Source: an uncultured Pedobacter sp.
Lineage (GTDB): Bacteria > Bacteroidota > Bacteroidia > Sphingobacteriales > Sphingobacteriaceae
Direction: 5' to 3'
NCBI RefSeq assembly: GCF_946479715.1
Contig: NZ_CAMLHF010000003.1
Location: forward strand, 1 to 64,000
Length of the DNA stretch: 64,000 nt
Shown here: in pieces, positions 40,917 through 48,820 of the stretch
Layout of the letters: each line of letters starts with the position of its first letter
Position numbering within the stretch: the stretch's first letter is position 1
The notes under the pieces: generated by a model
Database searches by the model: none
Told to the model about the DNA's origin: nothing
Seen by the model: the letters and a program-made list of their open reading frames with translations, nothing else
Made by a program: the position numbers and the translations under genes

Positions 40917-42578
40917 ATGAAAAAGTACCTGTTTATTCACCTCATCCTTTGTGTTTTCTTTTTAACACCCTGCACGCTTATTGCCCAAATTACAGAAAGG
41001 CCAAGGCCTGTTGAGTGGGATCAGCTGGTAGAAGGCGGGCGGTTTAAAGACCGTTTGTTACCTATGCCAAAAGGCAAGCTAAGCAGTGATACCTGGGGTG
41101 CCAAAGGTGTATTGCCCCGTTATGTGGATAATGGTATTGAAGACCGCATAAGGTCTTATTGGGGAGGGAAAATAATTTTAGGATCGGATAAACTATATCA
41201 TCTTTATGTAGCCGGCTGGCTCGAAAGTTCAGCAAAAGGCCATGGCGAGTGGCCTAATTCTATTGTTTACCATACAGTAAGCAATAACTCAATAGGCCCT
41301 TTTGTGGTAAAAGACACTATAGGCAAAGGCCATAACCCTGAAGTTTTTCAGCTCAAAGACGGCAGGTATGTGATTTACATTATTGATGGATATTATATAT
41401 CAAATGGTTTAAACGGGCCATGGGAATTAAAGCATTTTGATTTCGATAAAAGAGACCGTGCGATTATCGAAGGCCTTTCGAATTTAACCTTTGCACAAAG
41501 AGAAGATGGTTCTTACCTGATGGTTTGCAGAGGCGGAGGGGTGTGGATCAGCAAAACAGGGGTTTCTGCTTACAACCAAATTACCGACAGAAGGGTTTAC
41601 CCGAATGTAAAGGGTGAGTTTGAGGATCCGGTAGTGTGGCGTGACAATGTCCAATATCATCTAATTGTTAACGACTGGCTTGGAAGGATTGCTTTTTACG
41701 AACGCTCAAAGGATGGGGTTAACTGGGTTACAGATCCGGGAGAAGCTTATACCATCGGTGTGGCAAAACATGAAGACGGACGAGTAGAAGACTGGTATAA
41801 ATTTGAGCGTATTAAAGTATTTCAGGATAATTATGGAAGGGCTATCCAGGCGAACTTTGCCGTAATAGATACTTCAAAGGCAGATGATAAAGCGAGCGAC
41901 CGCCATAGTTCCAAAAACATCAGCGTTCCGTTGAATCCGGGTGTTTTATTAACCATGCTGAATAAGGAGTTGCCAACAGCTAAAACTAAGATGATCAGCG
42001 TTAAAATTGCGGCCGAAAAAGGGTTTAACCCGCAAACAGATGTAGATGTTAAATCCCTGCGTTTTGGAGCTTCGTCTGAGGTTAACTTTGGCAGAGGCAG
42101 CAAGGTTTTGAGCGTGCAAAAATCAAATAAAGACCTGATTGTAAATTTTGAGGCCAAGGGTAGTGGCATCACAAAAGAAGAATTTGCACCTAAGCTAATC
42201 GGAAAAACTACTGCTGGTAAGCTGCTTTATGGCTATACCCGAGTGCCGTGGTTAAACTATAATGAGGCTATTCTTTCGGCCCGCAAACCGGTATTTAGTT
42301 CGGAAAATAATAAAACGGATCTAAAGATAGCAGTAGAGAATTTTGGTCAGGTGGTTTCGAAAAAGAGCGTTTTGGAGGTTACTTGTCTAATTGGTAACGA
42401 GAAGAAAACTTTGGGTACTGCTGCGGTTCCTTTACTACAGCCATATGGTAAAACAGAAGTTAACCTGCTTACAGATCAGGTATTTGAAAAAGGGAAGGAG
42501 TATGCGTTTTCTGTAACGGTGAGTACGAATAACACAAAAGTTTCCTTATTCGAGTTTAAAGCGGTTCCGGTTAAATAG
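40917..42578 (+). CDS. Secreted GH43-like five-bladed propeller protein
   Basis: The 553-residue protein has a signal peptide (about 1-24, ending LIAQ). The main domain (about 60-330) shows propeller-type repeats and the Asp/Glu-bearing segments HNPEVFQLKDGRYVIYIIDGYY, GPWELKHFD and FEDPVVWRDNVQYHLIVND, typical of GH43/GH32/GH117-clan proteins. A C-terminal Ig-like domain occupies about 425-553. No exact family can be fixed by eye. As part of the locus it is likely an exo-acting glycosidase on plant-type glycan (inference). It is divergent from GH127 and convergent with the regulator gene. Confidence 0.72.
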   Translation: MKKYLFIHLILCVFFLTPCTLIAQITERPRPVEWDQLVEGGRFKDRLLPMPKGKLSSDTWGAKGVLPRYVDNGIEDRIRSYWGGKIILGSDKLYHLYVAGWLESSAKGHGEWPNSIVYHTVSNNSIGPFVVKDTIGKGHNPEVFQLKDGRYVIYIIDGYYISNGLNGPWELKHFDFDKRDRAIIEGLSNLTFAQREDGSYLMVCRGGGVWISKTGVSAYNQITDRRVYPNVKGEFEDPVVWRDNVQYHLIVNDWLGRIAFYERSKDGVNWVTDPGEAYTIGVAKHEDGRVEDWYKFERIKVFQDNYGRAIQANFAVIDTSKADDKASDRHSSKNISVPLNPGVLLTMLNKELPTAKTKMISVKIAAEKGFNPQTDVDVKSLRFGASSEVNFGRGSKVLSVQKSNKDLIVNFEAKGSGITKEEFAPKLIGKTTAGKLLYGYTRVPWLNYNEAILSARKPVFSSENNKTDLKIAVENFGQVVSKKSVLEVTCLIGNEKKTLGTAAVPLLQPYGKTEVNLLTDQVFEKGKEYAFSVTVSTNNTKVSLFEFKAVPVK

Positions 42579-42583
42579 GGGTA

Positions 42584-43897
42584 TCAGAAGGTTTCTTTTG
42601 TCTTAAGGTCGGTTATGTGTAAGTTATCGAAATAGCCTATTCCTGCTATTGTCAATTTAACTCCCATAATCTTGCCAATTGATTCGTGGTATTGTGTTTT
42701 AAAAGTTTCTTTAGAATTGATGTATAGTTTAACCTGTTTGTTTTCAATTCGGAGCTTTAAATCAGCACCGCTACTCAAGTCATGTCCAAGCGCCCTGAGG
42801 TCGTATTTATCACCGCTTCTGGTATTTTCAGAGAATTGATAATGTGCCCAGGCTACGCATTCGGGTTTAATGATGCCGAACACATGCTTGTCTTTTTCTC
42901 CGTAAATAAACAGATCTGCCTGTGAGCACCTTACACCTGCCCTGTTTTCTGAAGAAGCAACACGCATCGTGAGTTCAAAATTATCTCCGTTAATGGTTGT
43001 AGGTTTTATATTTGAGAAAGCAACAAAGAAAGTGCGATTGGTATCCACACCGGCGCTGTAAACTTCTTTTGCAGATACGCTAATGGGTTTTCGAAGGCCT
43101 AGATTCTTTACTAAAACGGGGTATACCCTGCTGGTATCCTTCATCACAGAGGTAATGGCGCTCCAATCTTTACTTTGTAAATAAACATATCCGGTATCAA
43201 TGGGTTTGTTCTTATAAAACAGCACAGGGTAATACCTTCCCGGAATCTCGTAATAATGATTAAAAAGGCTGTCAGAGAGGTTAATTCGCCTTTTCCGGTC
43301 ATCTCCAAAATCAATAGAAAAGTTAGAAGATGAATCAGGCAATGGGCCGGCTGCATCCAGTTTAAATATAGCCGAATGTGGGGTAAGTCCTTCCGGGTTT
43401 ATGCAGTTTAGTTTTATGCTTTGAGCGAATAGCTCGCTGTCTGTTTTTGGTTTTCTTAATAGTACTATCGCGATAAACGTAGCTAGTACTATGAAAGCAA
43501 TAAAGTAAAACATTTTCTTATTGCTTTCCTGCTTATACATGCCAGGAGTTTTAGCGGGTACCTTTTGTACCAGTCCGGTTTTTACATCTATAATGGGGTT
43601 CTTAAATTCAAATTCGTACCAGTCTCTGTAACCTACAAATTTTGCAAGGGCGTCCCGTGTTGCTTTTTGAGGATAATATCGGGTAGGTGTTTTAGATTTT
43701 CCAAAGATTCTTTTAAGGGTGCTTTCGCTTAAATGAATGGATGTTTTACGTGATAACAGACCACTCAACCTTACATAGTCGCTGTTCGTCCAGTCAGGAA
43801 TTGGCTTTTCGCCAATCTGCTCAGCTACTTTCTGGCAGCATATATCCAGCTGTTGAAAAAATATTGAATTTTCAGCTTGTTCAGAATGCCTGTTCAT
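42584..43897 (-). CDS. Candidate transmembrane regulator of the PUL
   Basis: The protein has 437 residues. A cytoplasmic N-terminal domain (about 1-105) has HLSESTLKRIFGKSK followed by TRDALAKFVGYRDWYEFEF, a pattern that looks DNA-binding and recurs in Bacteroidota proteins beside sus genes. One membrane helix follows (about 130-148), then a PKD-like domain (about 165-245; IDFGDD...HYYEIPGRYYP) and a C-terminal concanavalin-like domain (about 290-437). This layout would bind sugar outside and DNA inside, like ToxR-type one-component regulators. It has no signal peptide. No hybrid two-component or ECF regulator adjoins susC, so this protein is the best local candidate. The function is inferred. 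Confidence 0.6.
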   Translation of the reverse strand: MNRHSEQAENSIFFQQLDICCQKVAEQIGEKPIPDWTNSDYVRLSGLLSRKTSIHLSESTLKRIFGKSKTPTRYYPQKATRDALAKFVGYRDWYEFEFKNPIIDVKTGLVQKVPAKTPGMYKQESNKKMFYFIAFIVLATFIAIVLLRKPKTDSELFAQSIKLNCINPEGLTPHSAIFKLDAAGPLPDSSSNFSIDFGDDRKRRINLSDSLFNHYYEIPGRYYPVLFYKNKPIDTGYVYLQSKDWSAITSVMKDTSRVYPVLVKNLGLRKPISVSAKEVYSAGVDTNRTFFVAFSNIKPTTINGDNFELTMRVASSENRAGVRCSQADLFIYGEKDKHVFGIIKPECVAWAHYQFSENTRSGDKYDLRALGHDLSSGADLKLRIENKQVKLYINSKETFKTQYHESIGKIMGVKLTIAGIGYFDNLHITDLKTKETF

Positions 43898-43940
43898 CTG
43901 GTGTAAATAGTTGTTTTATAGTTGGTTAGGTTGTCTAAAA

Positions 43941-43970
43941 TATTGACCAATATTTTGGATATGGTATTGG
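43941..43970. promoter_or_regulatory. Cluster of TATTG/CAATA half-sites upstream of the regulator and susC
   Basis: TATTG-AC-CAATA (43941-43952) is a 12-base palindrome, and a further TATTGG at 43965-43970 pairs with CCAATA (43947-43952) at 12-base spacing. It lies between the divergent regulator and susC genes. Confidence 0.35.
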
Positions 43971-44024
43971 TGGCTCATTCTGTAAAACGGGATATAAATT
44001 TACTAAACCAATCAAAACTAAATC

Positions 44025-44044
44025 AGATTGACAAATAACAATCT
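44025..44044. promoter_or_regulatory. Inverted repeat AGATTG-N8-CAATCT before susC
   Basis: The arms are identical to those of the palindrome at 40771-40785. It lies 24 bases before the susC ATG and could serve as operator or as mRNA hairpin. Confidence 0.4.
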
Positions 44045-44068
44045 TTTTTAAAACTTAACCAAATATAA

Positions 44069-47000
44069 ATGAAAAGAAAATTATTACTTCTGGCGATGTT
44101 TTTAGGCCTGCAATATGCAGCCGTCGCACAAACCAAAAAAGTATCGGGTAAGGTTATCGATGCCATCACAAAACAACCTCTGGCGGGTGTTAGTATTACT
44201 GTTTCAGACACCAAACAGGGAACAAGTACTAATGCGGAAGGCGCGTTTACCTTAAACGCCCCCTCCGACGCAAAAACCATCCTCTTAACTTTTGTCGGCT
44301 ACCAGGACCAAATTGTTGAACTTACGGGTAAACCACTTCAAATTGGTCTGCTGGTTGATAATAAAGACCTCAACGAAGTTGTAGTAGTTGGTTATGGTAC
44401 GCAAAGAAAAAAGGACCTGACTGGCGCAGTAACTTCAATAGGATCAAAGGATGTAGGCGGGCGACAAACCCTTCAGGTTTCTGAAGCCCTGCAAGGCAGT
44501 GTTGGCGGTGTTTCTGTAACCCGTAGCAGCAGTGCACCCGGCTCGGGATCCAGCATTTCCATCAGAGGGATTACCACCATTGGAACTAACAGTCCACTAA
44601 TTATTGTAGACGGTGTGCCTGTAAGTAATATTGATAATGTAAACCCAAATGATGTAGAGAACATTACGGTGTTAAAAGACGCGGCCTCAGCTGCAATTTA
44701 TGGATCAAGGGGAGCGGCAGGCGTAATCTTAGTAACAACTAAAAGAGCAAAAGAAGGGCAAAGCAGCCTGGAATATAACTACGAATACGGTGTGCAAAGG
44801 GCAACCGCATTACCTGAATATGCAGGCGTACAAGATTATATGCGCTATTTTAATGAGCAGGCTACTAACGATGGTGCCTCTACCGGGCCTTTTCCGCAAG
44901 CAAGTATCGATAAGTACCTAGAAAACAACCTGGCCGATCCGGACAAGTTTCCAAATACCAATTGGCAGGAAACGGTAATGACCAATAAATCGGCCCCACG
45001 CCAGCGTCATGACCTTGTATTTACCATGGGAACTGATAAAATTAAAACCAAAGCCTCTTTTGGATATTCAGATGCCGGAGCATTTTACGACAATCGTTCT
45101 TATAACAGATACCTGTTTCGCATCAATAACGACCTGCAGTTGAACAGCAAAATGAACATCAACTTAGATGTTGCCTATAAAAGAACAACCAACAAAGGCA
45201 ATGGAAATGAATTAAATAACAGCTACAATCCCATTTATGAGGCACGTATAATGCCGCCAATTTATGATGATTTCTATTCCAACGGACTTTTAGCTTTTGG
45301 GAAAGATGGCAGAAATCCAATTGCTCAGATCAATGAGGGAGGATTTAGTAAAACCCTGGCAAATCAGATCAGCGGTCGCATTATGTTTAATTACAAACCC
45401 ATTCAGGGACTTACCTTAACCATGCAGGTGGCACCAACTTTTGATCTGGATAAGGACAAGTATTTCTCTAAACAAATAAAGTTTACCAATGCCGATGGCA
45501 GCATAAGTACCATTGTGAACCAGCCTAAAACTATCCTGAGCGAAGGCAGAAACGAAGCCTTTAGTGTTAACGGGCAGTTGCTGGCTAACTATACCAGAGA
45601 GATCGCAAAAGATCATACCATTGATGTGCTTGTGGGTTATGAAGAAAACTACAGGTCACTTGAATCTTTGGGTGCTTCCAGAACTGGTTTTGCCCTTATT
45701 GATTTTCCTTATTTAAATGCCGGAAGTACAGAACTGAGAGATAACTCGGGCAGTGCAAATGAATCTGGATTACATTCTCTTTTCAGTCGCTTGCAATACA
45801 ATTACAAAAATAAATATTATATCCAGGGAAATATCCGTTCAGACCGGTCTTCCCGATTTGCTGATAAATTCAGAAATGCAGTATACCCATCGGTTTCTGC
45901 GGGCTGGACAGTTACGGAAGAAAGTTTTATGAAAAATATGAACTGGCTTTCTTTCCTTAAGTTAAGGGGTTCGTGGGGGCGTGCAGGTAATGAGCGATTG
46001 TTAGACCGGAACAATAACCCCGCCTATTATCCTTACCAGGCAACCATAGATTTTACAAATGCGCTGTTTTATCAGAATGGAGTTGTTACCCCGTTAACAG
46101 GTGGCGGACAGCAAGTATATGCCGTAGAGAACATCAGCTGGGAAACCAGTCAGACCACAGATGTTGGGTTAGACGCAGCTTTTCTTGACAACCGGTTAAC
46201 TGTTTCTGCTGATTACTATAAAAAGAAAACTTACGATATCCTGCTACCGCTTGATATTCCACTATACTTAGGATACGACAAGCCTAACCAAAATGCGGGG
46301 GTATTAAATGTTAAAGGCTGGGAACTGGAAATGGGCTGGAAAGATAAGATCGGGAATGTGAATTACGCTGTTGCAGCCAATGTTTCTGATGCAAAATCAA
46401 AAATCGGAGACCTGAAAGGGACAGAATTCAGAGGCGATCAGATTATCCGTAATGGCAGCGAATACAATGAATGGTTTGGGTATAAAGCCAATGGGATTTT
46501 CCAGACAGCGGCAGAAGTTGCCGGAGCACCGGTGTTAAATGCAAACACTAAAGCAGGAGATATCCGTTATCAGGATTTGAATAACGATGGAAAGATCACT
46601 ACCGACGATAAGGTGCTATTGGGCGGAGCATTACCGCGCTATCAATATGGGGGAAATATAAGACTCGATTATGGAGGCTTTGATTTCGGTGCAGTGTTTC
46701 AGGGTGTTGGTAAAAAGTTAAGCCGTTTAAATGATGAAGTTACCCAGCCATTTGCCGAAGCATTTGGAAATGTACCAATTGAAATGGTAGGGAAATTCTG
46801 GAGCCCCAATAATACTGCAGAACAAAATCTTCAGGCCACTTATCCCAGATTATCACGTACCTCTACGTCGAACAACTATACCTTGTCAGATTTCTGGTTA
46901 ATCGATGGCTCTTACTTTCGCGTAAAAAATCTTACGCTGGGGTATACCTTAAAGGAAAGCTGGATAAAAAAGGCAGGCATTCAATCGTTCCGTTTCTATA

Positions 47001-47119
47001 TCTCAGCTAACGATCTGTTTTCGTCCAGTAAGTTTCCGAAATATCTGGATCCTGAAGCCGGGAACTATGCTTACCCAATTGTAACTACAATACTGGCCGG
47101 TGCAACCCTAAAATTTTAA
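44069..47119 (+). CDS. susC: SusC/RagA TonB-dependent outer-membrane transporter
   Basis: The 1016-residue protein has a signal peptide (about 1-20, ending AVAQ), a carboxypeptidase-regulatory-like N-terminal domain (about 23-100; KVSGKVIDAITKQPLAGVSITVSD) and a TonB-box-like stretch LNEVVVVGYGTQRKKDLTGAVTSI. The plug has GSSISIRGITTIGTNSPLIIVDGVP and VLKDAASAAIYGSRGAAGVILVTTK, and the 22-strand barrel ends in the C-terminal aromatic-hydrophobic residue (LKF). It imports glycan fragments through the outer membrane with SusD as lid. susD starts 2 bases after its stop. It is short within the SusC family and has no N-terminal sigma-interaction (STN) domain, so it is not linked to an ECF/anti-sigma pair. 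Confidence 0.95.
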   Translation: MKRKLLLLAMFLGLQYAAVAQTKKVSGKVIDAITKQPLAGVSITVSDTKQGTSTNAEGAFTLNAPSDAKTILLTFVGYQDQIVELTGKPLQIGLLVDNKDLNEVVVVGYGTQRKKDLTGAVTSIGSKDVGGRQTLQVSEALQGSVGGVSVTRSSSAPGSGSSISIRGITTIGTNSPLIIVDGVPVSNIDNVNPNDVENITVLKDAASAAIYGSRGAAGVILVTTKRAKEGQSSLEYNYEYGVQRATALPEYAGVQDYMRYFNEQATNDGASTGPFPQASIDKYLENNLADPDKFPNTNWQETVMTNKSAPRQRHDLVFTMGTDKIKTKASFGYSDAGAFYDNRSYNRYLFRINNDLQLNSKMNINLDVAYKRTTNKGNGNELNNSYNPIYEARIMPPIYDDFYSNGLLAFGKDGRNPIAQINEGGFSKTLANQISGRIMFNYKPIQGLTLTMQVAPTFDLDKDKYFSKQIKFTNADGSISTIVNQPKTILSEGRNEAFSVNGQLLANYTREIAKDHTIDVLVGYEENYRSLESLGASRTGFALIDFPYLNAGSTELRDNSGSANESGLHSLFSRLQYNYKNKYYIQGNIRSDRSSRFADKFRNAVYPSVSAGWTVTEESFMKNMNWLSFLKLRGSWGRAGNERLLDRNNNPAYYPYQATIDFTNALFYQNGVVTPLTGGGQQVYAVENISWETSQTTDVGLDAAFLDNRLTVSADYYKKKTYDILLPLDIPLYLGYDKPNQNAGVLNVKGWELEMGWKDKIGNVNYAVAANVSDAKSKIGDLKGTEFRGDQIIRNGSEYNEWFGYKANGIFQTAAEVAGAPVLNANTKAGDIRYQDLNNDGKITTDDKVLLGGALPRYQYGGNIRLDYGGFDFGAVFQGVGKKLSRLNDEVTQPFAEAFGNVPIEMVGKFWSPNNTAEQNLQATYPRLSRTSTSNNYTLSDFWLIDGSYFRVKNLTLGYTLKESWIKKAGIQSFRFYISANDLFSSSKFPKYLDPEAGNYAYPIVTTILAGATLKF

Positions 47120-47121
47120 TC

Positions 47122-48804
47122 ATGAAAAAGTTCTATTTAATTATCATCATATCTGTAGGTCTATCGGCCTGCAATAAGCTCGACCTCAACCCACTTTCTG
47201 AGGCATCGACCGGGAATTTTTATTCCAACCAAACTGAACTGGAACTGGCTGTTAATGACCTTTACCGACTGGTTTTCTGGGGCAATGACAACGAATTGTT
47301 TGGCGACAACGAATGGCACCGCGGGCAATTGACAAATGCAGTGATCGGCGGCACTATGAATGCCGACGATGCTGCGGTGCAAACTTATTGGCTGAACTGT
47401 TACAAAGCGATAGCAAGGGCAAATTCCTTTTTAGCCAATAAAGATAAAGCGGCGGGCAACACCACAACGGCCGTAATGTTGAGGCTGGAAGCAGAGATGC
47501 GCCTGATCAGGGCGAACCAATATGCTAAACTGGTGACCCATTTCGGTGATGTTCCGTTGCTGACCACTACTTTAACCCTGGAAGAATCTTATGGGATCAC
47601 CAGAACCGGCAAAGATCAGGTACTTGATTTTGTGTTTAAAGAGCTTGATTTTGCAATAGCAAATTTGCCGGAAACTTATGCCCAGGCTGAGGTGAAAAGG
47701 TTAACCAAGGGAGCTGCATTGGCTATAAAAGCACGTACTGCTTTATATATGGGCAAATATGATGTGGCCCGGGATGCCGCAAAAGGAGTATTGGATTTAG
47801 GCGCTGCCAATGTATATAGCCTTAATGCCAGCTATTCCCAATTGTTTTTAAAATCGGGTGAAACCAGCAAGGAGCTTATTATTAGTATTCCAAGAGACCA
47901 GGCTCAGCAGGTTTTTAACGGGGCTGCTTATGTGCAGGACAATATCTCGAGGAATGCAGGCGGCTTTGGTGCTCAATTGCCAACACGGGACATTGTGGAT
48001 GCTTATGAATGTACCGATGGTAAGCCCATTGACGAGTCGCCCTTATATGATCCTAAACAACCTTTCAAAAACCGTGATCCGCGTCTTACAGAAACAGTTG
48101 TTGAGTTCAACACCCAATGGCTCGGATACAATTATACCCCGCATCCCGATTCTTTAACTGTTTATAGTTCAAAACAGAATAAAAGCGTATCTAATAAAGA
48201 TTCACGCGCGGTTGCAGCATTTGCAAGTTTTACAGGTTTTCTATGGAAAAAAGGCATTGATCAAACCTGGGCCGACCGACTTGCAGAGGATAACGATGCC
48301 ATTATTATCAGGTATGCCGAGATGCTGCTCACTTATGCCGAAGCCAAGGTAGAACTGGGAGAAGCTGATGCTACTGTTTTAGATGCCATAAACCAGGTCA
48401 GGGCAAGAGCGTATGGTGTGACAGTTGCGCAAACCACATTGTACCCGGCTGTGACTACAACAGATCTAACCGAACTCAAAAAGATTGTACGAAGAGAAAG
48501 AAGGGTAGAATTTGTAAAAGAAGGGCTTCGCTATATGGACCTGATCCGATGGCATCTGGCCGAAAAGGCACTAACAAAACCGGTTATTGGCTTGCCGGAT
48601 CCGGCAAATCAAAATCGATCAAAATGGCCTTTTCCGGGTGTTACCCCACTTGACGACGATGGTCTGGCCGATTATTCTGGTTTTGGATCTGATGCTAAGG
48701 TGCTTATTGAAAGGAAGTTTGATAAAAGCAGACAATACCTGTGGCCTATACCAGCTGTAGAAAGAAGGGTAAATCCTAACATCAGTCAAAACTTAAACTA
48801 TTAA
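47122..48804 (+). CDS. susD: SusD/RagB glycan-binding lipoprotein
   Basis: The 560-residue protein has a lipobox L-S-A-C near residue 16. SusD hallmarks are LDLNPLSEASTGNFYSNQTELELAVNDLYR, TPR-like helices, RYAEMLLTYAEAKVELGEA and the C-terminal RRERRVEFVKEGLRYMDLIRW, ending in RQYLWPIPAVERRVNPN. It is a surface-anchored partner of the preceding SusC transporter. The ligand is probably an arabinose-containing or related glycan, judged from the GH127 gene only. Confidence 0.95.
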   Translation: MKKFYLIIIISVGLSACNKLDLNPLSEASTGNFYSNQTELELAVNDLYRLVFWGNDNELFGDNEWHRGQLTNAVIGGTMNADDAAVQTYWLNCYKAIARANSFLANKDKAAGNTTTAVMLRLEAEMRLIRANQYAKLVTHFGDVPLLTTTLTLEESYGITRTGKDQVLDFVFKELDFAIANLPETYAQAEVKRLTKGAALAIKARTALYMGKYDVARDAAKGVLDLGAANVYSLNASYSQLFLKSGETSKELIISIPRDQAQQVFNGAAYVQDNISRNAGGFGAQLPTRDIVDAYECTDGKPIDESPLYDPKQPFKNRDPRLTETVVEFNTQWLGYNYTPHPDSLTVYSSKQNKSVSNKDSRAVAAFASFTGFLWKKGIDQTWADRLAEDNDAIIIRYAEMLLTYAEAKVELGEADATVLDAINQVRARAYGVTVAQTTLYPAVTTTDLTELKKIVRRERRVEFVKEGLRYMDLIRWHLAEKALTKPVIGLPDPANQNRSKWPFPGVTPLDDDGLADYSGFGSDAKVLIERKFDKSRQYLWPIPAVERRVNPNISQNLNY

Positions 48805-48820
48805 TATAACACACACATAA

